Shown one piece after another: positions 1 through 6,633 of a DNA stretch of 7,396 bases. The DNA is from Lachnospiraceae bacterium. GTDB lineage: Bacteria; Bacillota; Clostridia; Lachnospirales; Lachnospiraceae. Below the pieces are notes generated by a model that was given only the letters and a program-made list of their open reading frames with translations, had not been told where the DNA came from and ran no database searches. The position numbers and the translations under genes were made by a program. The stretch lies in NCBI GenBank assembly GCA_014804565.1, contig JAAUZN010000034.1, positions 31,771 through 39,166 of the forward strand, written 5' to 3'. Within the stretch, counting starts at the first letter, position 1. Each line of letters begins with the position of its first letter.

Positions 1-1398
1 GAGTGGTGGATGTATGAGCACCGCCATAAGATAAACGCTTTGATGCTGGGCGTGGGAGCGGCCTTTGACTTTACGGCAGGTACCACGAAGCGGTCGCCCA
101 TGTGGATGCAGAAGCTTTGCCTGGAGTGGGTGTTTCGTATCCTGCAGGACCCGAAGCGGATGCTGCCCCGCTATCTGAATACGAATTTTGCCTTTTTGTA
201 TTATGTCTATAGAGAGAGCAGGGCCATCAGACAGGGAATGCGTATCGCCATGATCGGCCACAAGCGCATTCCGTCCAGGGAGGGCGGCGTGGAAGTGGTG
301 GTGGACGAGCTCTCCGTGCGTATGGCTGCAAAAGGCCATCGGGTAGCTGCCTATAACCGGTACGGGCATCATGTCTCCGGTAAAAAGTACGATCAGGAGT
401 ACGGCTGGAAGGGACGTAAGTATTACAAGGGGATCCGTGTCTACATTGTTCCCACGTTTCGGCGCAGCAGTCTGAACGCTATCGTCTACACCTTTTTTGC
501 GACTATTATGGCACTCTTTCATCCCTATGATGTGATCCATTATCACGCGGAGGGGCCCTGCGCCATGCTCTGGCTGCCCCATTTTCTGAAAAGAAAGGTC
601 GTGGTGACCATCCATGGTCTGGACTGGCAGCGGGCAAAGTGGGGCAATTTTGCTTCCTATGTGATCAAATTCGGTGAGAAGATGGCGGCAAAGTATGCCG
701 ATGAGATCATTGTGCTGTCGGATAACGTGAGACAGTATTTTATGGATACCTATCAGAGACAGGTCACTTATATCCCGAATGGAATCAGCAGACCGGCGCA
801 GCAGGGATACTCTATCATTGAGGAAAAGTACGGGCTTGCCAAGGACGGTTATTTTCTCTTTCTGGCGCGGATCGTGCCGGAGAAGGGGCTGCACTATCTG
901 ATCGAGGCCTTTTATGAGCTTGATACGGACAAGAAGCTGGTGATCGCAGGGGGCAGTTCTCAGGCGATGTCTTATATGGACCAGATCCATCAGATGGCGG
1001 CTAAGGATGAGCGAATCCTCATGACGGATTTCGTACAGGGGCAGGTTTTGGAGGAACTGTATGCCAATGCCTATGCGTTTGTACTGCCTAGCGATGTGGA
1101 GGGTATGGCGATGACCCTTCTGGAGGCCATGAGCTATGGCACCTGCTGTCTGGTCAGCGATATCAGGGAAAACACCGAGGTGGTGGAAGACAAGGCGTTT
1201 ACCTTTCACAAGGGGAATGTGCAGGATCTGCGAAGGCAGCTTGCCTATTTGTTGGAGAATCCCGAGGAAGTGCGGCAAAAGGGATCGGAGAGCGCGGATT
1301 TCATTTGCGGGAAATATGACTGGGATGATGTGACGGAACAGACGCTGGCGCTTTATGAGCGGGCGGTGAAAAGAAGAGGAACCGAAAAGGGAGAGTAA
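1..1398 (+). CDS. GT26 (WecG/TagA/CpsF) C-terminus fused to a GT4 glycosyltransferase, 5' end outside window
   Basis: The frame is already open at base 1 (codons E-W-W, then Met at 10), so the gene starts upstream. Counting from that Met, residues 1-76 match the end of the WecG/TagA/CpsF family: GVGAAFDF at 14-21, then KRSPMWMQK, LEW and a DP-R-RY segment. E-W-W looks like the end of the family's P-K-Q-E-x-W motif. Known GT26 enzymes move N-acetylmannosamine or its uronate to a lipid-linked acceptor. From Met77 (base 238) a full GT4 enzyme follows without a stop. It has an N-terminal IGHKRIPSREGG loop (82-93) resembling DUF1972-type transferases, an IHGLDW segment, the ARIVPEKG motif (286-293, K292) and EX7E (E364, E372). 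Met77 has AGGGA directly against it with no spacer, a poor ribosome site, so I read one bifunctional protein. It would act on the cytoplasmic face of the membrane. Sugars are unknown. Confidence 0.88.
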   Translation, partial: EWWMYEHRHKINALMLGVGAAFDFTAGTTKRSPMWMQKLCLEWVFRILQDPKRMLPRYLNTNFAFLYYVYRESRAIRQGMRIAMIGHKRIPSREGGVEVVVDELSVRMAAKGHRVAAYNRYGHHVSGKKYDQEYGWKGRKYYKGIRVYIVPTFRRSSLNAIVYTFFATIMALFHPYDVIHYHAEGPCAMLWLPHFLKRKVVVTIHGLDWQRAKWGNFASYVIKFGEKMAAKYADEIIVLSDNVRQYFMDTYQRQVTYIPNGISRPAQQGYSIIEEKYGLAKDGYFLFLARIVPEKGLHYLIEAFYELDTDKKLVIAGGSSQAMSYMDQIHQMAAKDERILMTDFVQGQVLEELYANAYAFVLPSDVEGMAMTLLEAMSYGTCCLVSDIRENTEVVEDKAFTFHKGNVQDLRRQLAYLLENPEEVRQKGSESADFICGKYDWDDVTEQTLALYERAVKRRGTEKGE

Positions 1399-1401
1399 GG
1401 A

Positions 1402-3276
1402 ATGCGTAAGAGAAACCGTATGGGAATCATGCTCGCCGTATTGATCGTGGCGGCGGCAGGGTATCTGTACTTCTTTAGACAATGCAATATCCTGCTGCAG
1501 GTGGACGGAGAGCTCCCCTGTGTCGAGATCCGCATGGCACAGAGTGAAAATCAAGTCCGGATGTGGTTTTCCGAGGAGACGGAGAAGGGATATTTTTTCC
1601 TGCCCTCCTGTGTCAAAAATTATCAGGTTAGTCTGGGAGATACGGGAGAAAACAGCGTGCGGATCGACGGAGATCTGTATCGGGAGGGAGATGTTTTTAC
1701 CTGGGAAGAGGGCTGCAGTTATGAGTTACAGGTGACGGATCCTTCCTACCAGTCTGTGACTTACGAGATCGCTTTTCTGAAATCAGCAAATATACCGGCT
1801 ATGTTTATCGCCACAGAGAGCGGCGGTCTGGAGTATCTGCATGAAGATAAGGAGAACGAGGAGCCGGGAAACCTCTGTGTAGTGCGGGCGGACGGCACTG
1901 CGGAGTATCAGGGGGAGCTTCTGCGGATATCCGGCAGAGGAAATTCTACCTGGGAATATGAGAAGAAGCCCTATGCGCTCAAGCTGCCCAAGGCATATCC
2001 GCTCTGTGGTCTGAACAAAGGGGACCGCTGGCGGCTTTTGGCGTTGTGGAATGAGGGCAGTAAGCTGGACGATAAGATCGCTATGGATCTGGCACAGGAA
2101 TTGGGTTTGGCGTACAGTATGCAGGGTACCTGGGTGGATCTGTACCTGAATGGAGAGTATCGGGGCATCTATCTGTTGACGGAATCTGTGACCGTGGGAG
2201 AGGGACGCGTCAACATCTACGATCTGGACAAAGAGAACAAGCGCAGAAATGCTTCCATCGCACAGGGGACAGCGGAGCGGTATGAGGAGGAAAATAACAA
2301 AGGGTATGTTTTGGAGAACGGGGAAGATATCAGCGGCGGTTATCTGATCGAAAAGGATCATCCCGAGCACTATGTGGCGGAGGAGAATGGGTTTGTGACG
2401 TCCAGAGGAGACCCGTTTACGATCAATGCGCCCCGCCATGCCTCCAGGGAGCAGGTGGCATATATACAGAATTGCGTGGAGACCATCGATCAGCTGATAC
2501 AAAGTGGAGATCCGGAGGTCTGGGAGAAGATGGATCTTGTAAGTTTTACCGACAGATTCCTGGTGGACGAGATCGCCATGGAGAAGGATGCAGGATCCAC
2601 CAGCATGTTTTTTTATAAGGACAGGGGAGATGAGAAGCTCTACTCCGGTCCGGCCTGGGATTATGACAGAGCATTCGGAGAGGATGGCGGAAGTGATGGC
2701 ATCTATACAAATTATACGGAGACGAATGTGAACAACAATGAGCGGTTGGCCATAGCACTCAACTGGTATCAAAAGCTGTATGATATGCCGGAATTTCAGC
2801 GGTGTATTGCGGAGAAATATGCGAAAACGCTTCCTTTCTTTGAGAAGCTTCTGCATACGGGGATCGACAGCTACGCGGACCAGATCAGGGCTTCTGTAGC
2901 GATGGATGATGCGCGGTGGGAGAGTGTGCGGCAGTTTGGAGAGGACGGCACTTCCCGCTATCAAAATTATGACGCAAATGTCAGTTACACAAAGTATTTC
3001 CTGGCAAACCGGTTGAATTACCTGTGTGAGAGGTGGGGCGTGCCCCATGATGCCTTTGCTGCGCCCGCAAGCGGGGAAGTGCACCGGCTCACTTTCTCAG
3101 TCTATGAGGGAGTGGTGGAGACCATAGAGGTTATGGACGGGGAGCCTCTTTCCTACACGCCGGATTATGACGGTAACGTGTATCAGGGCTGGAGCATAAA
3201 AAGGACCGGGGAGTCCGTGAACAGTTACATTCCGGTCTACGAGGATATGGAGCTGTACAATGCGAAGTGGGGATAG
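1402..3276 (+). CDS. Membrane-anchored CotH-family protein kinase with C-terminal B-repeat-like module
   Basis: A 624-residue protein. Residues 1-6 are basic (MRKRNR) and 7-25 form one hydrophobic helix with no lipobox, so it is probably an N-in, C-out anchored extracytoplasmic protein. Residues about 30-150 are an unassigned, probably beta-rich region. The CotH core follows: GRGNSTW (178-184) with KKPYALKL, then a W-R-L-L-A-L-W-N segment (210-217) leading to KLDDK (221-225), GGYLIEKD (312-319), and AWDYDRAFG (418-426), whose Asp residues correspond to the family's metal/ATP motif. Residues 560-624 end in Q-G-W and Y-N-A-K-W, like Listeria-Bacteroides (Flg_new) repeats. Bacillus CotH phosphorylates spore-coat proteins; family members elsewhere mostly lack known substrates. 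The start is supported by AAAAGGGAG at 1385-1393, 8 bases ahead, inside the end of the previous gene. Its position among glycosyltransferases suggests a glycan or glycoprotein target, which is inference. Confidence 0.9.
   Translation: MRKRNRMGIMLAVLIVAAAGYLYFFRQCNILLQVDGELPCVEIRMAQSENQVRMWFSEETEKGYFFLPSCVKNYQVSLGDTGENSVRIDGDLYREGDVFTWEEGCSYELQVTDPSYQSVTYEIAFLKSANIPAMFIATESGGLEYLHEDKENEEPGNLCVVRADGTAEYQGELLRISGRGNSTWEYEKKPYALKLPKAYPLCGLNKGDRWRLLALWNEGSKLDDKIAMDLAQELGLAYSMQGTWVDLYLNGEYRGIYLLTESVTVGEGRVNIYDLDKENKRRNASIAQGTAERYEEENNKGYVLENGEDISGGYLIEKDHPEHYVAEENGFVTSRGDPFTINAPRHASREQVAYIQNCVETIDQLIQSGDPEVWEKMDLVSFTDRFLVDEIAMEKDAGSTSMFFYKDRGDEKLYSGPAWDYDRAFGEDGGSDGIYTNYTETNVNNNERLAIALNWYQKLYDMPEFQRCIAEKYAKTLPFFEKLLHTGIDSYADQIRASVAMDDARWESVRQFGEDGTSRYQNYDANVSYTKYFLANRLNYLCERWGVPHDAFAAPASGEVHRLTFSVYEGVVETIEVMDGEPLSYTPDYDGNVYQGWSIKRTGESVNSYIPVYEDMELYNAKWG
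3267..3273 (+). promoter_or_regulatory. Ribosome binding site for the GT4 gene at 3281
   Basis: GTGGGGA lies within the last codons of the CotH gene and ends 7 bases before the ATG at 3281. This supports 3281 over the upstream in-frame ATG at 3260. The site overlaps translated sequence, so the two genes are probably translationally coupled. Confidence 0.55.
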
Positions 3277-3280
3277 AGTA

Positions 3281-4486
3281 ATGAAGATTTTGATGGTAAA
3301 TAAGTTTCTGCACCCCAACGGCGGGTCGGAGACATATATCTTCCAGTTGGGGGAAGAATTACAGAAGAGAGGACATGAGGTTCAGTATTTCGGCATGGAG
3401 CATGCGGGGCGCGTGGTGGGAAACCGGGCGGCGTGCTACACCTCCGACATGGATTTTCATACGGGGAAGCTGAAAAAACTGTTCTATCCTTTTAAGATCA
3501 TCTATTCCTTTGAGGCCAGGCGCAAGATCAGCGTGGTGCTCCGGGATATGGACCCCGATGTGGTGCATCTGAATAACATCAATTTTCAGCTTACGCCCTC
3601 GGTGATCGATGCGGTGCGGGCTTACGAGAAAAAGGCGGGACACAGGATCAGGCTGGTATATACGGCCCATGATTATCAGTGGGTGTGCCCCAATCATATG
3701 ATGCGGATCCCCTCTACGGGCCGGATCTGCTTTGACTGCAGAGAAGGAAATTTCGGAGCCTGCAGTAAAAATCGCTGTATCCATGATTCCGGACTAAAAA
3801 GCCTGCTTGGTACGATAGAAGCGATGTTTTATCACGGGCGGCGTACCTATGCGCTGGTGGATGTGATCGTCTGTCCCAGCCGTTTCATGAAAAAGCAGCT
3901 GGATACAGATCCGCTGCTTGCAGACAGAACTGTTTTTTTACAAAATTTCATCACCGCAGAACGCGTGCAGAAGGAGAGCAAATCCAGGGATTATGTGCTC
4001 TATTTCGGGCGGCTTTCCGAGGAGAAAGGCACGAAATCATTGCTTGCAGCCTGCCGTGCCCTGCCCCATATCCCCTTCGTGTTTGCGGGAACGGGCCCGC
4101 TGCAGGAGGAGGTAGAGCAGGTAAAAAATGTGGAATACAAAGGATTTGTACAGGGGGAGGCTCTGCGGGAGCTGATCGCGGGCGCCCGGTTTTCTGTCTA
4201 TCCTTCTGAATGGTATGAGAACGGTCCATTCTCCGTGATGGAGTCCCAGATGTACGGGACGCCGGTGCTGGTCTCCGATCTGGGCGGCGCACCGGAACTG
4301 GTGCAGGCAGGCAGCACAGGAGACATATTCCGGGGCGGAGATGTGGAGGAGCTGACAGACCATATCAGGGAACTTTGGGAGCACCCAGAGGTGTGCGAGG
4401 CGTACCGGGAAAACTGCAAGCAGATAAATTTTGACACAATAGAGGAATACTGTGATAAAATAGTGAGGAAAGTGTACAAGGAGTAG
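3281..4486 (+). CDS. GT4 family glycosyltransferase with cysteine cluster
   Basis: A 401-residue GT-B enzyme predicted to transfer a sugar from a nucleotide donor to a growing lipid-linked glycan in the cytoplasm. The N-terminal domain opens MKILMVNKF and has the P-N-G-G-S-E-T donor loop. The C-terminal domain has YFGRLSEEKG (241-250, K249) and EX7E with E313 and E321, both normal for retaining GT4 enzymes. After the HDY-W-V-CP segment come five cysteines: C136, C150, C153, C161 and C166. Related GT4 proteins carry a similar C-x2-C pattern, which may bind metal or form a structural knuckle. I chose the ATG at 3281 because the family N-terminus begins there. The in-frame ATG at 3260 would add seven residues overlapping the CotH reading frame, although a TGGAG at 3248-3252 could serve it. 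Donor and acceptor cannot be told from sequence. Confidence 0.9.
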   Translation: MKILMVNKFLHPNGGSETYIFQLGEELQKRGHEVQYFGMEHAGRVVGNRAACYTSDMDFHTGKLKKLFYPFKIIYSFEARRKISVVLRDMDPDVVHLNNINFQLTPSVIDAVRAYEKKAGHRIRLVYTAHDYQWVCPNHMMRIPSTGRICFDCREGNFGACSKNRCIHDSGLKSLLGTIEAMFYHGRRTYALVDVIVCPSRFMKKQLDTDPLLADRTVFLQNFITAERVQKESKSRDYVLYFGRLSEEKGTKSLLAACRALPHIPFVFAGTGPLQEEVEQVKNVEYKGFVQGEALRELIAGARFSVYPSEWYENGPFSVMESQMYGTPVLVSDLGGAPELVQAGSTGDIFRGGDVEELTDHIRELWEHPEVCEAYRENCKQINFDTIEEYCDKIVRKVYKE

Positions 4487-4493
4487 GAAATAT

Positions 4494-5492
4494 ATGGCAA
4501 AACGAACACTATACGGCACGGTCATCGTGACCTACAGGTGCAATGCGCACTGTAACATGTGCGATTGCTTCCGGGATCCGACCAGACCGGAGGAAGAGAT
4601 CACGCTGGAGGACATTAAGAAGCTGCCGGAGATGGCATTCACTAATATTACGGGCGGAGAACCTTTTATCAGGCAGGATATCCCCGATATTGTGAGAGAG
4701 CTTTATAAAAAATCTGACAGAATTGTCATTTCTACAAACGGTTACTTTACCGATCGGATCATCGCTCTCTGTAAGGAGTTTCCGAAAGTGGGAATCCGTA
4801 TCAGCATCGAGGGTCTGCAGGAGACCAACGATAAGATTCGGGGGATCCCGGATGGTTTTAACAGGGGTTACGAGACCCTGAGGACGCTGGTGGAGATGAA
4901 GCATCCGGACGTAGGATTCGGGATGACGGTACAGGATATGAACTGCGAGGATCTGGTGCCTCTTTACAATATCGCCAACGATATGGGCATGGAGTTTGCC
5001 ACGGCTACTCTGCACAATTCTTTTTATTTCCGCAAGACGGATAATAAGATCGATGATAAATATAAGGTAGCGCAGAATTTTGAGAAGCTGATCAACGAGC
5101 TGCTTAAAAGCAAGTCACCGAAAAAGTGGTTCCGCGCCTATTTTAACCATGGCCTGATCAACTACATTTACGGGAATAAAAGACTCCTGCCCTGCGATAT
5201 GTCGAAGGACGCCTTTTTTATTGACCCGTTCTGTGATGTGATTCCATGTAACGGGATGGAGAAGAAGGCGGTCATGGGGAATCTTAGAGAGCAGAGCTGG
5301 GAGGAGCTGTGGCATTCCGAACAGGCGAAAAAGGTGCGGGAATGTACCAGAAACTGTGACAGAAACTGCTGGATGATCGGCAGCGCCTCCCCGGCCATGC
5401 ACAAATATATCTGGGTGCCCGGCTGGTGGGTCATCAAACATAAATTTTTAAAGGGCGGTAAATACAGTTTGAAGGAGAATAAATTTATATGA
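4494..5492 (+). CDS. Radical SAM enzyme with SPASM-like C-terminal cysteines
   Basis: A 332-residue radical SAM protein. The [4Fe-4S]/SAM motif C-x3-C-x2-C is C16, C20 and C23. The SAM-binding G-G-E-P is at 54-57, and ISTNGYFT is a typical following strand. The C-terminal part holds C234, C247, C252, C284, C288 and C292, in an arrangement like a SPASM or shortened twitch domain, so one or two auxiliary clusters are likely. The segment MGNLREQSWEELWHS before the last cysteines is also typical of SPASM proteins. Residues 302-332 form a Trp- and Lys-rich tail. AAGGAG at 4478-4483 precedes the ATG by 10 bases. Known SPASM enzymes modify peptides, sugars and other small molecules. No peptide precursor gene is visible nearby, so a sugar, lipid carrier or glycan substrate is the most economical guess. 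The reaction is unknown. Confidence 0.88.
   Translation: MAKRTLYGTVIVTYRCNAHCNMCDCFRDPTRPEEEITLEDIKKLPEMAFTNITGGEPFIRQDIPDIVRELYKKSDRIVISTNGYFTDRIIALCKEFPKVGIRISIEGLQETNDKIRGIPDGFNRGYETLRTLVEMKHPDVGFGMTVQDMNCEDLVPLYNIANDMGMEFATATLHNSFYFRKTDNKIDDKYKVAQNFEKLINELLKSKSPKKWFRAYFNHGLINYIYGNKRLLPCDMSKDAFFIDPFCDVIPCNGMEKKAVMGNLREQSWEELWHSEQAKKVRECTRNCDRNCWMIGSASPAMHKYIWVPGWWVIKHKFLKGGKYSLKENKFI
5472..5492 (+). promoter_or_regulatory. Ribosome binding site and ATGA stop-start overlap
   Basis: AAGGAG at 5472-5477 lies 11 bases before an ATG at 5489 that shares bases with the TGA stop of the radical SAM gene (5490-5492). This 4-base overlap is a classic translational-coupling arrangement. It ties synthesis of the radical SAM enzyme to the next glycosyltransferase. 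Confidence 0.75.
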
Positions 5493-6631
5493 AATTCCTG
5501 TATGTAGCGCCACGCTATCATACCAATCAGATGGATATCATGAAGGGACTTGTGGAGCATGGTCATGAGGTCTGCTTTATCAGCCATTATGCCGCAATCA
5601 TAGAAGATTATTCCTATGTGACGCCGATCGTATTGGGATACTCTCCGCTTTATCGTTTGATCGACTTTTTGTATGTGAAAGTGATACACCGCAAGAATCC
5701 TGAGGCGATCGTCTATAAGATCCAGCATGGGTTTCCGCCGATCCGTAAATTCAGGAAGCTGATCTGCGATTTTAAGCCGGACGTGGTGATTTTGAGGGAA
5801 CGGTCCATGTATTCCATGGTAGCCTATCATATCTGTAAAAAACAGGGATATCCCTGCATTTTATATAATCAGAATCCGCTCTGGTCAGAGCCGGAGAAGA
5901 CAGATCTGCCTCATCGGATAGTGGACAGGCTGTCGCCGAAGCTGCGCATGACGCCGGTGATGGGGGTGAAAAAAGAAGGCACTTCCATAAAGGAAAATGA
6001 TTTTTTTGTTCCCTTTGTGGTGGAGCCCCAGAAGGCTCCGGGGGAGAGAGCTTATTTTACGGATGATACGATACATATTTTGTGTATTGGTAAATATGAG
6101 ATCAGAAAGCACCATCTGATGCTGCTTGATGTGGTCAGACAGTTACGGGACAAGTACCGGATCCGGCTGACCCTGGTGGGGGAGGCCACAAACCATTTTC
6201 AGAAAGAGTACTGTGAACAGGTCAGAAAATATGTGGTGGAGCATCACATGGAGGGTGTGGTCACGGTGAAGACCAATATTCCCCGCGGTGAGATGGAGCG
6301 TGAATATCTGGCGGCGGATGTCTATGTGATTCCCAGCACAAGGGAGATGGCGTCTGTGTCCCAGCTGGAGGCCATGAGCTATTCCCTGCCGGTCATCTGC
6401 AGCGATGCCAATGGTACAGCCTGCTATGTGGAGGAGGGCGTGACGGGATATCAGTTTAAGGACTGCGATGGGGAGGATCTCCTGCGTAAGGTGGATCAGA
6501 TGCTCTCTGACAGGGAGCAGATGCTGCGAATGGGAGCGGCCGGATATCGGGCGCTTGTGGAAAAATATAATTTTGAAAATTATTTTGAGACAGTCGTTGG
6601 GATGCGGGATCGGATACAGGGGAAAAAATAA
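5489..6631 (+). CDS. GT4-like glycosyltransferase
   Basis: A 380-residue GT-B-fold glycosyltransferase, probably cytoplasmic or peripheral at the membrane. The N-terminal domain begins MKFLYVAPRYHTNQ, with an L-V-E-H-G-H-E-V helix-strand typical of GT4 N-domains, and has FKPDVVILRERS further on. The usual Gly-rich donor loop is replaced by R-Y-H-T-N-Q, so the N-domain is divergent. The C-terminal domain is canonical: LCIGKYEIRKHH (198-209) with K202 and K207, LTLVGEA, then EX7E with E286 and E294 in REMASVSQLEAMSY, and a V-E-E-G-V-T-G-Y segment. It starts inside the stop of the radical SAM gene, so the two are likely made together and may share a pathway step. Donor and acceptor are unknown. 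Confidence 0.88.
   Translation: MKFLYVAPRYHTNQMDIMKGLVEHGHEVCFISHYAAIIEDYSYVTPIVLGYSPLYRLIDFLYVKVIHRKNPEAIVYKIQHGFPPIRKFRKLICDFKPDVVILRERSMYSMVAYHICKKQGYPCILYNQNPLWSEPEKTDLPHRIVDRLSPKLRMTPVMGVKKEGTSIKENDFFVPFVVEPQKAPGERAYFTDDTIHILCIGKYEIRKHHLMLLDVVRQLRDKYRIRLTLVGEATNHFQKEYCEQVRKYVVEHHMEGVVTVKTNIPRGEMEREYLAADVYVIPSTREMASVSQLEAMSYSLPVICSDANGTACYVEEGVTGYQFKDCDGEDLLRKVDQMLSDREQMLRMGAAGYRALVEKYNFENYFETVVGMRDRIQGKK
6618..6625 (+). promoter_or_regulatory. Ribosome binding site for the GT-D gene
   Basis: AGGGGAAA sits in the last codons of the preceding gene, about 10 bases ahead of the ATG at 6634. It fixes the start of the final, truncated gene, which lies only two bases after the upstream stop. 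Confidence 0.6.
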
Positions 6632-6633
6632 TA

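Noticed and set aside
1120..1137. An 18-base exact repeat shared with 6365-6382
   Set aside because: Both copies encode the L-E-A-M-S-Y part of the GT4 EX7E helix with the same codons. Conserved protein sequence and codon preference explain it better than a mobile or regulatory repeat.
238..1398. Separate GT4 gene starting at Met 238 rather than a fusion
   Set aside because: There is no stop codon between the GT26 segment and the GT4 domain, and the purine run before 238 abuts the ATG without a spacer. Internal initiation remains possible but is not the simplest reading.
1402..1485. Lipoprotein signal on the CotH protein, because a Cys (residue 27) follows the hydrophobic helix
   Set aside because: The residues before the Cys are F-F-R-Q, which do not form a lipobox. 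A transmembrane anchor fits better.
1783..3084. A 433-codon open frame on the minus strand opposite the CotH gene
   Set aside because: It lies wholly within the CotH coding region, its translation is rich in Ile, Leu, Pro, His and Cys with no recognisable domain, and the opposite frame has clear family motifs. It is an antisense shadow.
3260..3280. Upstream ATG adding seven residues to the GT4 protein at 3281
   Set aside because: It overlaps the end of the CotH gene out of frame, and the conserved N-terminus of GT4 proteins starts at 3281. A TGGAG ahead of it means it cannot be fully excluded.
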